Below are positions 32,128-41,919 of a stretch of 64,000 nt of DNA, piece after piece. The stretch is from the NCBI GenBank assembly GCA_944388995.1, contig CALXKN010000004.1:70394-134393 (forward strand), written 5' to 3'. How positions within the stretch are numbered: the first letter of the stretch is position 1; the number at the start of each line of letters is the position of its first letter. The DNA is from an uncultured Spirochaetota bacterium (GTDB lineage: Bacteria > Spirochaetota > Spirochaetia > JAFGXN01). Both the position numbers and the translations under genes were made by a program. Under the pieces are notes generated by a model. That model saw only the letters and a program-made list of their open reading frames with translations. It made no database searches and had not been told where the DNA came from.

Positions 32128-34758
32128 ATGATGAGAAAACGGATTTGCGGACTTTTGTTCCTGTTTGTTTCTTCGGTTCTGCCGGCACAAAACGTGCAGT
32201 GGTACATCGGCAAACCGATTGAAAACATCTCTTTCGAAGGTCTGCAAAACGTACCGATGCAGCGGCTGGAACCGGTTCTGAGGCCGTTTATCGGACGGAT
32301 TTTTACCGACGATCTCTTTTTGGACTTGCAGACCAAGCTGTACGCGTTGGATTATTTCGATGAATTTTACGCCAACGCCGTCAGCGCCGACGGAAGCGAA
32401 GAGAAGGTGACGGTTGTCTTTGTCGTCGTCGAACGGCCGATTATCGACCGCATTGTCATCAAGGGAAACACAAAGCTGCGCGAATCGGATATCATGGCGG
32501 AGCTTCTTTCCAAGCCGGAAGAGCCGTATAAAAAAGCCAAAGTCAGAATGGACCGCAACTCGATTCAGGTGCTGTACCGGGATAAAGGCTATCCCGACGT
32601 CAAAGTGGAGGCGACCTCTGTACGCAGTCAGTCGACCAACCGGACAACGTTGGTTTTTGAAATTGAAGAGGGAAATCAGCTGGTTATCGGAAAAATCGAA
32701 TTTGAAGGTGTGACCCTTTTTTCCGAAAGTTCGCTGAAACTCCGTCTGGACTCCAAGGAGAAGAGCGTTTTTGCCGAAGGGCTCTTTTCCGACGAAACGC
32801 TGGAGGCCGACTGCGAAAAGCTGGTTTCCATGTACCGGGAACGCGGTTACATTGAGGCCGCCGTGACGGCCGTCGACCGGACCATCACCTTTAATCCCGA
32901 CCGGAAACGCAATGAAATTGCGCTGAAATTCCGCGTCCATGAAGGTTTTCAGTATGTCATGGGGGATGTTTCGGTTTACGGCAACCGGCTCTACACAAAC
33001 GAAGAGATTCTTAAATACTTTACAGTCAAAAAAGGCGAGATTCTGAACTTCAACCGGATTGCCCTCAGCCATGCGGCGGTCGGCGATTTGTATTACAACG
33101 ACGGGTTTATCTTCAATCAGATTGAACTGATCGATGAAATCGACCGCGATTCGCTTTCTGTCAACTACCGGATTGAAATCGTTGAACGGATGCGGGCGCA
33201 CATTGAAAAAATCACGGTGCGGGGGAACGAAAAAACGTCCCGCGAGGTCATTTTGCGGGAGCTGCCGTTTGAAGAGGGCGATGTTTTTTCAAAATTCAAC
33301 ATTATGCACGGACTGCGCAACCTCTACGGTCTGGGATACTTCGACAAAATCGACATCGAAACGCCGCAGGGAACGGCCGACGGGCTGATGGAGCTGGTCA
33401 TCATCGTTCAGGAAAATCAGAACAAAGACATCCGGTTCGGGCTGAATTTTTCCGGATCGGTTTACGAATCGCCGATTCAGCTGTTTGTGCAGTGGAACGA
33501 CAACAATTTTCTGGGGAAGGGATACGGATTCGGAGTGTCGACCAATTTGTCGACGACGACGCAGAACCTGACTTTGAGCTTCAGCGATTCATGGCTCGGC
33601 GGCGAACGGGTTTATTTGGGCGGTTATGTCGGATTCGAACATTCGACGCGGGGGCGGATTCTGCAGGATTTGCGTTCTCCGAGCGATACCGGCGTGCCCG
33701 ATCCTTATGAAGGCTATTACGTCTACAAATACGACGTCTACGAAGGCGATACCGTGATTCACCGGGCGGGGGAGGTGTACGGCGGGGTTCCGACGCGCGA
33801 TGAAATCGACGAATACGATTTGGTCACCGACTACGAATACGCGCGTTTCATGAACTTTCCGATTGACGAAGACTTTTTCATGCATTATGAATCGTTCAAC
33901 TTCAACTTCGGGCTCAACGTCGGCTACACGTGGGCGACTCACATCGGCCGGTTTTCAATCAGCTCGGGACCGGGGTTTATGTTGGAGTACATCGATTACG
34001 ATGAAACGCTTTACCGTCCGTATTCGCAGTATCTCCGCGACAACCTGCGGGAGGCGGTCTTCAACAACCGTTGGACGTCCACCTTTGCGTGGGATTTCCG
34101 CGACAACATCAACACTCCAAACCAGGGCTTTTACATTAAGGAGACGCTCTCCTACGTCGGCGGTCTGATGCTTGGCAACGTCCACTACGTCAAATCCCGG
34201 ACCCACTTTGAAGGGTACATACGGCTTTTTGATATTCCCGTCAAGGAAAACGTCTGGAATTACAAGACGATTCTGAAGACAAAGAGCTCGTTTGCCGTCA
34301 TCCTTCCGCAGTACATGTATGATAAGGCTTCGAAGACGTGGCGCAACAGTACCGAAGCGGATTTAACGACCAACGATTTGCTTTTTACCGACGGAATGAA
34401 TACGATGCTGGGCTGGGATGTGGAAACCGATTTGTACGCGACGTGGCAGAATTACATTGCGCTGCAGATGCCGCTTTACGAACAGTACGTTTGGGCGGAG
34501 CTCTTCTTTGAAGCGACCGGAATTTGGGACAATTTGAGCGACCTGACGCCGCGGAAGAAGAAGGACGGACGCTCTTCGCTGGAAGATCACTTTTATTATA
34601 CCATCGGCGCCGGTTTGCGGCTGACCATTCCCGGCCTGCCGATCGGATTTTATCTGGCGCGCCGCTTCCGGGTGCTTAACGGCGAAGTCGTTTGGCAGGA
34701 AGGAAACGGATTTAACGGAAAATTGGATTACATTTTATCGTTTAATTACGAATATTAG
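32128..34758 (+). CDS. bamA: Outer membrane protein assembly factor BamA (Omp85)
   Basis: 876 residues. Signal peptide MMRKRICGLLFLFVSSVLPAQ, then a series of POTRA-type domains (first ISFEGLQNVPMQRLEPVL; later IDRIVIKGNTKLRESDIM, IGKIEFEGVTLFSESSLKLR, MGDVSVYGNRLYTNEEIL, IEKITVRGNEKTSREVILRE, covering about 28-430), and a C-terminal 16-strand barrel starting near NKDIRFGLNFSGSVYESPIQ and ending ILSFNYEY. BamA inserts beta-barrel proteins into the outer membrane. The second ATG (32131) is better spaced from GAGG and may be the true start. Followed by skp and mutS, as in treponemes. Confidence 0.95.
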   Translation: MMRKRICGLLFLFVSSVLPAQNVQWYIGKPIENISFEGLQNVPMQRLEPVLRPFIGRIFTDDLFLDLQTKLYALDYFDEFYANAVSADGSEEKVTVVFVVVERPIIDRIVIKGNTKLRESDIMAELLSKPEEPYKKAKVRMDRNSIQVLYRDKGYPDVKVEATSVRSQSTNRTTLVFEIEEGNQLVIGKIEFEGVTLFSESSLKLRLDSKEKSVFAEGLFSDETLEADCEKLVSMYRERGYIEAAVTAVDRTITFNPDRKRNEIALKFRVHEGFQYVMGDVSVYGNRLYTNEEILKYFTVKKGEILNFNRIALSHAAVGDLYYNDGFIFNQIELIDEIDRDSLSVNYRIEIVERMRAHIEKITVRGNEKTSREVILRELPFEEGDVFSKFNIMHGLRNLYGLGYFDKIDIETPQGTADGLMELVIIVQENQNKDIRFGLNFSGSVYESPIQLFVQWNDNNFLGKGYGFGVSTNLSTTTQNLTLSFSDSWLGGERVYLGGYVGFEHSTRGRILQDLRSPSDTGVPDPYEGYYVYKYDVYEGDTVIHRAGEVYGGVPTRDEIDEYDLVTDYEYARFMNFPIDEDFFMHYESFNFNFGLNVGYTWATHIGRFSISSGPGFMLEYIDYDETLYRPYSQYLRDNLREAVFNNRWTSTFAWDFRDNINTPNQGFYIKETLSYVGGLMLGNVHYVKSRTHFEGYIRLFDIPVKENVWNYKTILKTKSSFAVILPQYMYDKASKTWRNSTEADLTTNDLLFTDGMNTMLGWDVETDLYATWQNYIALQMPLYEQYVWAELFFEATGIWDNLSDLTPRKKKDGRSSLEDHFYYTIGAGLRLTIPGLPIGFYLARRFRVLNGEVVWQEGNGFNGKLDYILSFNYEY

Positions 34759-34768
34759 GGAGGAACCG

Positions 34769-35281
34769 ATGAAAAGAACGGTTTTTGTTTTGCTTTTGGC
34801 AGGGTTGGTTTCGGGTTCGGTTTTTGCCGAGCAGCTGTCGAAAATTGCCGTCGTTGACGTCGGCCGGATTTTAAAGAGTTATTACCGGGAGTCGTCCGGA
34901 CTGCGCGAATACGATTCCATCCGCAACGACATGAACAAGGGGCTGGCCCGTATCCAGGAGGAAATTGACGATTTGAATCTGAGAATTTCCGAAGCCGAGG
35001 CTTCCGGAGAGGAGACCGGCAGGCTGAAGGAGGAGCTGGAGAAGCAGACGGCGTATAAGCAGGAGTACTTTAAAAATATGTCGTCAAAGCTGTCGGCAAA
35101 GGAGTCCGATCTTCAGCTGAATTCCCGGTTTTATTCGGTCCTGTACAAAGCGATTCAGTATGTCGCCGAATCGGAGGGGTATTCGCTCGTTTTGAAGACC
35201 AGCGACGCCGATTTGGTCTGGTACCACACCGAAATCGACATCACCGACAAGGTGATTGCCCGCGTCAGGGCTTCGAACTGA
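34769..35281 (+). CDS. skp: Periplasmic chaperone Skp/OmpH family
   Basis: 170 residues. Signal peptide MKRTVFVLLLAGLVSGSVFA; mature start EQLSKIAVVDVGRILKSYYR is the Skp strand, followed by a long coiled coil (about 50-120) rich in Glu, Lys and Leu and a C-terminal YSLVLKTSDADLVWYHTEID strand. Skp holds unfolded outer-membrane proteins and delivers them to BamA, which the preceding gene encodes 10 bases upstream. Confidence 0.92.
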   Translation: MKRTVFVLLLAGLVSGSVFAEQLSKIAVVDVGRILKSYYRESSGLREYDSIRNDMNKGLARIQEEIDDLNLRISEAEASGEETGRLKEELEKQTAYKQEYFKNMSSKLSAKESDLQLNSRFYSVLYKAIQYVAESEGYSLVLKTSDADLVWYHTEIDITDKVIARVRASN

Positions 35282-35282
35282 A

Positions 35283-37865
35283 ATGAGCCGTCCGCCGTCC
35301 GAACAAAATCTGACGCCTTTAATGCGCCAGTACAACGAAATTAAAAGCGCCCACCGCGATGCGGTTTTGTTTTTCAGGTTGGGTGATTTTTACGAAATGT
35401 TCGGAGACGATGCAAAAGAGGCCTCCGCGCTGCTGAATTTGGTGCTGACGAAACGGGTCTCGGTTCCCATGTGCGGAATTCCGTATCACGCCGCCCGCGG
35501 ATACATCAACCGTCTCTTGAACGCGGGGAAGAAGGTCGCCGTCTGCGAGCAGCTGACGCAGCCGGGGGAGCAGAAGGGCATCGTCAAAAGGGACGTCGTT
35601 GAAATTCTGACGCCCGGAACCGTTCTTGACGAAAGTTACCTGGATACGGCCGCCAATAACTACCTGATTTGCGTCGGACGCAGCGGCATTTACCTTTCGC
35701 TTGCCTGTATCGATCTGTCGACAGGGGAATTCGAGACGCAGGCGTTTTTATTTGAAGAACGTGCGGAACGGCTGCGGCGCGAATTGCTTCGGCTCTCTCC
35801 GCGGGAAGCGCTGCTGCAAAGGAGTCTCCGCGAAGACGCCGCCGTCCGCTCGGTCTTTGACGAGGCGGAAAACTGCCCGGTGACGGAAATTGACGATTGG
35901 CGTTTTGATCCGCAGAGTTCGTTTGAGCGGCTGCTGAGGCAGTTCCGGACAGCCAACCTGAAAGGATTCGGATTTGAGGCCGACGATCCCGCGCTGACTG
36001 CCTGCGGTCCGGTTTTGGAGTATTTGGATGCCAATGTCAAAACCCTGCTGCCGCACTTAAACCGTCTGACCCGTTACAGCGACGACATTTACCTCGGACT
36101 GGATGAGTCGACCCGCCGCCATTTGGAGCTGACGGCCAACACCAAAGACGGCGGCCGCTCGTTCACGCTTTTTTCTGTTTTAAACCGGACCTGTTCCGTT
36201 GCCGGACAGCGCCGTCTTCACAAAATGATTGTCAATCCGCTGAAGGATGCGGACTCCGTCCGCGCGCGGCTGCGGAAAACGGCGTTTTTTTATGAAAAGG
36301 CGGCGCTGCGGGATGACGTGCGCGAATCGTTGCGCTCCTTCTGCGATCTGGAACGCGCCGCCTCGCGGATTGTGACCGGAAAAGCGGGCGCCCGCGATTT
36401 AACGGCGGTCAAAACGGCGCTTTTCCGGTTTCTGGCGATGGCGCGGGCCGTGGAGGGAGCCGATGAGGAAGGACTTTTTCCCGTTCCCGAAGAGATCAAA
36501 TGCGGCTGCGAAGAGACTGCCCGTCTGATTGACGAAGCGGTTGAAGAGAACGCCGGCGCCGATATCGGTGACGGCGGCTGGATTCGCGAAGGCTTCTCCG
36601 AAGAATTGGACCGTCTGCGTTCCGTCAGGGAGAACGCAAGGGAGTATCTGCGGCGCTATCTGGAAGAGGAGAAGGAGGCGACTCAAATCCCCAATCTGCG
36701 CATCCGCGAAAACAACGCCGCCGGCTGTTTTTTGGAAGTGACCAACAGCCACAAGGCAAAAGTTCCCGGATACTTCATTCTCAGGCAAACGCTGACAAAT
36801 CTTGAACGCTACACCACCGACCGTCTGATGCGTCTCGAGGCGGAGATTAAAACCGCTGACGAAGAGGCGTCCGTTTTGGAAAGACGGCTTTTTGCCCAGG
36901 TGCTCTCCCGGACGGCGGAACGCTATCAAATGCTGTATGAGGCGGCTGATAAGGCTGCCGACTGGGACGCGTTCCAAAGCCTCAGTTATGCGGCGGCCGA
37001 ACGCGGGTATGTGTGTCCCGAAGTTGACGACAGCCTTGAAATCGATATTCGCGACGGACGTCATCCGATTGTTGAGAAAGCGCTTCCTGCCGGCGCTTTT
37101 GTCCCCAATGATCTTTCTTTAAATAACAGCGGCGTTTCTTTTGCAATGATCACCGGCCCCAATATGGCGGGAAAATCGACTTATCTGCGTCAGCAGGCGC
37201 TGATTGTTCTGATGGCGCAAATCGGGAGTTTCGTTCCCGCTTCGTCGGCCCGGATCGGCGTTGTCGATAAAATTTTCTGCCGTATCGGCGCTTCCGATTA
37301 CATTTCCCGGGGCGAATCCACCTTTCTTGTCGAAATGAACGAAACAGCCAACATTCTGCGCAATGCCGGCGAGCGCAGTCTGGTGATCATGGATGAAATC
37401 GGCCGGGGAACGGCCACCATCGACGGCCTTTCGATTGCGCAGGCTGTCTGCGAAAATCTGATGATGCGGCGCATTAAAACGGTGTTTGCGACCCATTTTC
37501 ACGAACTGACGCTTCTTTCCTCACCGGCGATGAAAAACTTTTCGCTGCAGGTGACGGAAAACGGCGGAACCATCACTTTTCTGAAAAAAGTCAGGGAAGG
37601 AGCCTGCGGAAGCTCTTACGGCATTCACGCGGCCCGTTTGGCAGGACTGCCGGAATCCGTTATCCTCCGCGCCAAAGAAATCCTTGAAGCCCTGCAGTCA
37701 GCCGAAAAACCGGAACTTCCTCCGCCGGCTTCCGAAAACCGGCTTTTTTCACCCAAAGAAATCGCCCTTGCCGATTTGCGCGGACTGGACGTCTACCGCC
37801 GCTCTCCGCTGGAAATCGTCGCCGAAGTCGAACGGATTCAGCGGGAATTAAACGGACGGTCGTAA
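35283..37865 (+). CDS. mutS: DNA mismatch repair protein MutS
   Basis: 860 residues from the ATG one base after the skp stop. The mismatch-reading Phe36-Tyr-Glu38 (GDFYEMFGDD) and the connector, lever, clamp and ATPase domains are present. Walker A GPNMAGKSTYLRQ has Lys631; LVIMDEIGRGTATIDGLSIA is Walker B with the signature; ATHFHELTLL follows. No MutS2-type Smr domain, so it is the mismatch-recognition MutS. An earlier in-frame start would lie inside skp. No terminator is seen after it. Confidence 0.97.
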   Translation: MSRPPSEQNLTPLMRQYNEIKSAHRDAVLFFRLGDFYEMFGDDAKEASALLNLVLTKRVSVPMCGIPYHAARGYINRLLNAGKKVAVCEQLTQPGEQKGIVKRDVVEILTPGTVLDESYLDTAANNYLICVGRSGIYLSLACIDLSTGEFETQAFLFEERAERLRRELLRLSPREALLQRSLREDAAVRSVFDEAENCPVTEIDDWRFDPQSSFERLLRQFRTANLKGFGFEADDPALTACGPVLEYLDANVKTLLPHLNRLTRYSDDIYLGLDESTRRHLELTANTKDGGRSFTLFSVLNRTCSVAGQRRLHKMIVNPLKDADSVRARLRKTAFFYEKAALRDDVRESLRSFCDLERAASRIVTGKAGARDLTAVKTALFRFLAMARAVEGADEEGLFPVPEEIKCGCEETARLIDEAVEENAGADIGDGGWIREGFSEELDRLRSVRENAREYLRRYLEEEKEATQIPNLRIRENNAAGCFLEVTNSHKAKVPGYFILRQTLTNLERYTTDRLMRLEAEIKTADEEASVLERRLFAQVLSRTAERYQMLYEAADKAADWDAFQSLSYAAAERGYVCPEVDDSLEIDIRDGRHPIVEKALPAGAFVPNDLSLNNSGVSFAMITGPNMAGKSTYLRQQALIVLMAQIGSFVPASSARIGVVDKIFCRIGASDYISRGESTFLVEMNETANILRNAGERSLVIMDEIGRGTATIDGLSIAQAVCENLMMRRIKTVFATHFHELTLLSSPAMKNFSLQVTENGGTITFLKKVREGACGSSYGIHAARLAGLPESVILRAKEILEALQSAEKPELPPPASENRLFSPKEIALADLRGLDVYRRSPLEIVAEVERIQRELNGRS

Positions 37866-37962
37866 TCGATTTTGACTCTCTTGGCGGCAGCGGTTATTGT
37901 GACAGAATATCTGATCGGATGATTGGAAAGAAGTGGCGCGGCAGCAGACCGCATTCGAATAG

Positions 37963-37991
37963 TTGAAAAAAGACCGCGTTTGTGGTAGAAT
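37963..37991 (+). promoter_or_regulatory. Sigma-70 promoter of yebC-ruvCAB-queA
   Basis: -35 TTGAAA (37963-37968), 17-base spacer, -10 TAGAAT (37986-37991). Predicted start near 37998; AAGGAG lies before the yebC ATG at 38012. Confidence 0.6.
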
Positions 37992-38011
37992 CGCCGTGTT
38001 AAGGAGTTTTT

Positions 38012-38749
38012 ATGTCAGGACACAGCAAATGGTCGACGATTAAGCACAAAAAGGGCGCCGCCGACGCCAAACGCGGTAAAATTTTCACCAAAATCGGAAA
38101 GGAAATCATGGTTGCGGTCAAGCAGGGCGGTGCGGCCGAAGAGTCCAACGCCGCTTTGCGCGCCGCCATCATTAAGGCGCGGGCGGCCAATATGCCGAAG
38201 GATAACATTGACCGCGCCATTAAAAAAGCGTCGGGGGAAAACGACGGCGTTGTTTACACGCCGCTCACCTATGAAGGTTACATTCCCGGGGGAATTGCGC
38301 TGATTATCGAAACCCTGACCGACAACAAAAACCGCACGGCCGCCGACGTCCGATCCACGCTGACAAAAAACGGCGGTTCGTTGGGAACAGCCGGCAGCAG
38401 TTCGTATCTTTTTCAACGGAAAGGAATTATCTCGATTCAGACCGATCAGTTCGATAAAGTTTTTGAAATTGCCGGGGACGCGGGCGCCGAAGACGTCATT
38501 GAAGATGACGGATACGTCGAAGTGATTACCGATCCCGCGGATTTCGAGGCGGTCAACACGGCTCTGACGCAGGCCGGATTTGCCGCGGAGGAGGCGGAAG
38601 TCAAGCAGGAGCCGATTACCCGCGTCACGCCGGACGCCGAAGGAACCGCCAAAGCGCTGAAATTAATTGAAAAACTTGAAGATTTGGACGATGTTCAGGC
38701 GGTTTTCAGCAACCTGGAAATTCCCGACGACTACGAAGGTGAAATTTAG
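38012..38749 (+). CDS. yebC: YebC/PmpR/TACO1 family protein
   Basis: 245 residues. SGHSKWSTIKHKKGAADAKR, then GKIFTKIGKEI and YEGYIPGGIALIIETLTDNK with ADVRSTLTKNGGSLG are hallmarks of the family. Members act as transcriptional regulators or, as shown more recently, help ribosomes translate proline-rich stretches. The gene is commonly linked to ruvC, as here: its TAG overlaps the GTG of ruvC by one base. Confidence 0.96.
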   Translation: MSGHSKWSTIKHKKGAADAKRGKIFTKIGKEIMVAVKQGGAAEESNAALRAAIIKARAANMPKDNIDRAIKKASGENDGVVYTPLTYEGYIPGGIALIIETLTDNKNRTAADVRSTLTKNGGSLGTAGSSSYLFQRKGIISIQTDQFDKVFEIAGDAGAEDVIEDDGYVEVITDPADFEAVNTALTQAGFAAEEAEVKQEPITRVTPDAEGTAKALKLIEKLEDLDDVQAVFSNLEIPDDYEGEI

Positions 38750-39246
38750 TGCGCGTTATCGGCATCGATCCTGGTTTGGCCAACACCGGATGGGGCGTCG
38801 TCGATATCGACGGAAACCGCGTCCGGCTGCTGGAGTACGGTGTGATTGAGACCTCCTCCGAAGCGCCGACGGCCGAACGGCTGCGCAGCATTGCCGACGC
38901 GGCGGCGCGGCTGTTGGAACGGTTTTCCCCCGATACGGCGTGCGTCGAGCAGCTTTTTTTTGCCAAAAACCGGACCAGCGCCATTGCGGTGGCGCAGTCG
39001 CTGGGGGTCATTCTTTCCGAAACGGCGCGCAGAAACATTCCCGTAGAAGAGCTGACTCCGGTTCAAATCAAACAGTCGGTCACGGGCGACGGCCGGGCCG
39101 ACAAAAAAGCGGTGCAGATGATGATCCGGCACATCCTCGGAATGAAAAAAAATCCGGAACCGGATCACGCTGCCGACGCGCTGGCTGCCGCCGTTGCAGG
39201 TAGCCGCTTCCATACGTTTCGCCGGAGGATTCAAAAAGGTGTATAA
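38749..39246 (+). CDS. ruvC: Holliday junction resolvase RuvC
   Basis: 165 residues, GTG start in the overlap with the yebC stop. Catalytic acids: Asp7 (GIDPGL), Glu67 (CVEQLFF), and His140 with Asp143 (HAADALA). A His at the third position is known in other RuvC enzymes such as that of Thermus. RuvC cuts Holliday junctions bound by RuvA and RuvB, encoded next. It overlaps ruvA by 8 bases. Confidence 0.95.
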   Translation: MRVIGIDPGLANTGWGVVDIDGNRVRLLEYGVIETSSEAPTAERLRSIADAAARLLERFSPDTACVEQLFFAKNRTSAIAVAQSLGVILSETARRNIPVEELTPVQIKQSVTGDGRADKKAVQMMIRHILGMKKNPEPDHAADALAAAVAGSRFHTFRRRIQKGV

Positions 39247-39829
39247 CAGTCTGACCGGAACCGTTACTTATGCCGGAGAAGGAACTCTTCATCTCTTTTT
39301 AAACGGAATCGAATACGCGTTGGCCGTTCCGGCCGGTGTCTGCGCGTCGGCGGAAATCGGGCGTACCGTAAAAATTTTCACATGGCTTTATCATAAGGAA
39401 GACGCTGTGCGTCTTTTCGGGTTTGCGTCCGAAAATCAGCGTGATTTTTTTTTGAAGCTGCTGAAAGTCGACGGAATCGGTCCCAAACAGGCGCTCACCC
39501 TCCTCGGAGCGGGGACGGTCTCCGATCTGACGGATTTGATTTCCAACGAAGACGTCGGCGCGCTCTCCTCCGTTCCGGGAATCGGATCCAAAAAGGCGGC
39601 AAAAATTATCCTCGCTCTCCGCGGAAAACTGACGGCGGCGGTCAAACCGCTCTCAGGCGCGGACGCTTCCCCCTACGGCGATTTGGTCCGGGCGTTGGCG
39701 GAAATGGGATTTCCCTCCAAACAGGCGGAAGCGGTCGTTGCCGCGGCGGCGTCCGAAATGGACGGATCGGTGGCTGACTTTGAACAGAAACTCTTCCGGG
39801 AAGCGATTGTCCGTCTCAGCAGCGTTTAA
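39239..39829 (+). CDS. ruvA: Holliday junction branch migration protein RuvA
   Basis: 196 residues from GTG at 39239, supported by GGAGG at 39224-39228. N-terminal OB domain (VYNSLTGTVTYAGEGTLHLF), the two helix-hairpin-helix motifs VDGIGPKQALTLL and VPGIGSKKAAKII, and a C-terminal helical domain that contacts RuvB (about 145-196). Tetramers of RuvA bind the four-way junction. Eleven bases before ruvB. Confidence 0.95.
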   Translation: MYNSLTGTVTYAGEGTLHLFLNGIEYALAVPAGVCASAEIGRTVKIFTWLYHKEDAVRLFGFASENQRDFFLKLLKVDGIGPKQALTLLGAGTVSDLTDLISNEDVGALSSVPGIGSKKAAKIILALRGKLTAAVKPLSGADASPYGDLVRALAEMGFPSKQAEAVVAAAASEMDGSVADFEQKLFREAIVRLSSV

Positions 39830-39840
39830 CGGAGCCGGTT

Positions 39841-40878
39841 ATGGACGAACGGGAACTGTACGACAGTCAATACAGCGAATGGCAGGACGGCGGCGAAACC
39901 AAAATCCGTCCGCTGTTTCTCAAAGATTTTCAGGGGCAGGATGAACTGAAAAAAAATCTGTCGGTTTATATCCGGGCCGCTGGACAGCGGGGAGAACCGC
40001 TGGATCACCTTTTTCTTTCCGGTCCTCCCGGACTGGGAAAGACGACGCTTGCCAACATTGTCGCCAACGAAATGGGCGCCGAAATCAAAATGACCTCTGC
40101 GCCGGTTCTCGAAAAACCGAAAGATTTGGCCGGTATGCTGACGGCGCTGGAGCCGGGTTCTGTCTTTTTCATCGATGAGATCCACCGTCTGAAGCCGGTG
40201 ATCGAAGAGATGCTTTATACTGCAATGGAAGATTTTGAAATCGATTGGGTCATCGGACAGGGAGCCGCCGCCCGTTCGATCCGCGTTCCCGTGGCCCCGT
40301 TTACCCTCATCGGCGCCACCACCAAATCCGGTTCGGTGTCGGCGCCGCTTTACAGCCGTTTCGGCATCGATCTCTCGCTTTCGCTTTACGATAACCGCGA
40401 TTTACGTAAAGTCATTGAGAGAACATCCCGGATTTTACACATTGACATCGAAGAATCCGCCGTTGAAAAGCTGGCGGCCTGTTCCCGCGGCACTCCCCGT
40501 ATCGCCAACCGTCTTCTGAAACGGATCCGGGATTTTGCCGAAGTGGAGGGCAACGGAACGGTGACGGATGAACTTTTATCCGACGCACTGGCGCGTCTGA
40601 ACATTGACGGCTGCGGTCTGGGGCGGCAGGACCGGAAAATTTTGGAGACGATCGTTTCGGTCTATAACGGCGGTCCGGTCGGTGCCGAAACCCTCTCGAT
40701 TCACCTCGGGGAGCCGCCGGAATCGCTCGAAGATTTTTACGAACCGTTTCTCATCCGCAAAGGATTTTTACAGCGCACGCCGCGCGGACGCATTGTTACC
40801 GACGCCGGTTACGCCCACCTCGGCTATGCTCCCCGGAGCAAAGGCAAAGAAAATGAAGACGGCCGATTTTTATTTTGA
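39841..40878 (+). CDS. ruvB: Holliday junction branch migration ATPase RuvB
   Basis: 345 residues. RPLFLKDFQGQDELKKNLSV at the N-terminus, Walker A LSGPPGLGKTTLAN, Walker B FFIDEIHRL, sensor 1 LIGATTKSG, and the arginine finger region LYSRFGIDLSL; the C-terminal winged helix has GGPVGAETLSIHLGEPPESL. RuvB hexamers drive branch migration. Its 3' end overlaps queA by 26 bases. Confidence 0.97.
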   Translation: MDERELYDSQYSEWQDGGETKIRPLFLKDFQGQDELKKNLSVYIRAAGQRGEPLDHLFLSGPPGLGKTTLANIVANEMGAEIKMTSAPVLEKPKDLAGMLTALEPGSVFFIDEIHRLKPVIEEMLYTAMEDFEIDWVIGQGAAARSIRVPVAPFTLIGATTKSGSVSAPLYSRFGIDLSLSLYDNRDLRKVIERTSRILHIDIEESAVEKLAACSRGTPRIANRLLKRIRDFAEVEGNGTVTDELLSDALARLNIDGCGLGRQDRKILETIVSVYNGGPVGAETLSIHLGEPPESLEDFYEPFLIRKGFLQRTPRGRIVTDAGYAHLGYAPRSKGKENEDGRFLF

Positions 40879-41875
40879 TCTGCCGAAAGAGCTGATCGCG
40901 CAGACTCCGCCTGAAAAGAGGGGCGATTCCCGTCTGCTTGTCTGCGACCGCCGTTCCGGCCGGCTGACCGATACCGTTGTCGCCGAACTGCCGCGTTTTT
41001 TGCCGCCCGGAGCGCTTTTGGTCTTCAACAATTCGAGGGTCAGAAAAGCGCGTGTTTTTGCCGAATCGGAAACCGGCGGCCGCGTTGAATTCCTCTTCAC
41101 GCGGCGGGCGGACGATTTTCATTGGGAGGCGGTGACCTCCAGGCAGAAAAAGCAGACGGTCGGCAGACGCTACCGCTTCTCCGACGGAACGACCGCCCGC
41201 ATTTCCGCCGCGAAAGAACGCAGCCGCATTCTGGAGTTTGAGTTTCCCGTTACCGAAGATTTTTTTGAGCGCAACGGCGCCGTTCCGCTGCCGCCGTATA
41301 TCAAAAGGGCGGCGACCGCTGCCGACGGAGAACGGTATCAGACGGTCTATGCGGACTCCTCCAAAACCGGTTCCTCCGCCGCTCCGACGGCCGGACTTCA
41401 TTTCACTCCCGATCTGTTGGACGAGCTGAAAAGCCGCAGCGTTTCGACCGCTTTTGTCACCCTTCATGTCGGTCCGGGAACTTTTCTGCCGGTTACCGCC
41501 GAAAATGTCGAAGACCACAAAATGCACACTGAAGAATACGAAGTCTCTGAGGAGACAGCCGCCGCGGTGACGGCCGCCAAACGCGACGGCAGACCGGTCG
41601 TCGCGGCGGGAACCACCTCCGTGCGCACGCTCGAATCGGCGTGGGACGGCGGACGTTTGTCTCCAGGGCGCGGCGAAACCGATATTTTCATCTATCCCGG
41701 CTACCGTTTCCGCGTTGTCGATAAGCTCTTTACCAACTTTCACACTCCCGATTCCAGCCTGATTCTGCTCGTTTCCGCTTTTGCCGGCCGCGAAACCGTC
41801 CTGAACTGTTACCGTCATGCCGTTGAAAAACGTTACCGGTTTTTCTCTTACGGCGACGCGACGCTTTTTTTATAA
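40853..41875 (+). CDS. queA: S-adenosylmethionine:tRNA ribosyltransferase-isomerase QueA
   Basis: 340 residues from ATG at 40853, inside the end of ruvB. DFYFDLPKELIAQTPPEKRG at the start, LLVFNNSRVRKARVFAESET, and GPGTFLPVTAENVEDHKMHT with EEYEV are diagnostic. QueA moves the ribosyl part of SAM to preQ1 in tRNA, giving epoxyqueuosine. The usual ruvB-queA neighbourhood supports it. The longer frame upstream is within ruvB and is discarded. Confidence 0.96.
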   Translation: MKTADFYFDLPKELIAQTPPEKRGDSRLLVCDRRSGRLTDTVVAELPRFLPPGALLVFNNSRVRKARVFAESETGGRVEFLFTRRADDFHWEAVTSRQKKQTVGRRYRFSDGTTARISAAKERSRILEFEFPVTEDFFERNGAVPLPPYIKRAATAADGERYQTVYADSSKTGSSAAPTAGLHFTPDLLDELKSRSVSTAFVTLHVGPGTFLPVTAENVEDHKMHTEEYEVSEETAAAVTAAKRDGRPVVAAGTTSVRTLESAWDGGRLSPGRGETDIFIYPGYRFRVVDKLFTNFHTPDSSLILLVSAFAGRETVLNCYRHAVEKRYRFFSYGDATLFL

Positions 41876-41883
41876 AAATTTCT

Positions 41884-41912
41884 TTGCAAATAATGAAATT
41901 TTGTTTTATAAT
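41884..41912 (+). promoter_or_regulatory. Sigma-70 promoter of the PI-PLC lipoprotein gene, probably leaderless
   Basis: -35 TTGCAA (41884-41889), 17-base spacer, perfect -10 TATAAT (41907-41912). The ATG is at 41920, seven bases after the -10, where transcription should begin. No Shine-Dalgarno is present. Confidence 0.7.
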
Positions 41913-41919
41913 TTAGTGC

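Noticed and set aside
32077-33201. 374-codon minus-strand frame within bamA
   Set aside because: The plus strand encodes signal peptide and POTRA domains without interruption; the antisense product has no recognisable domain or start signal.
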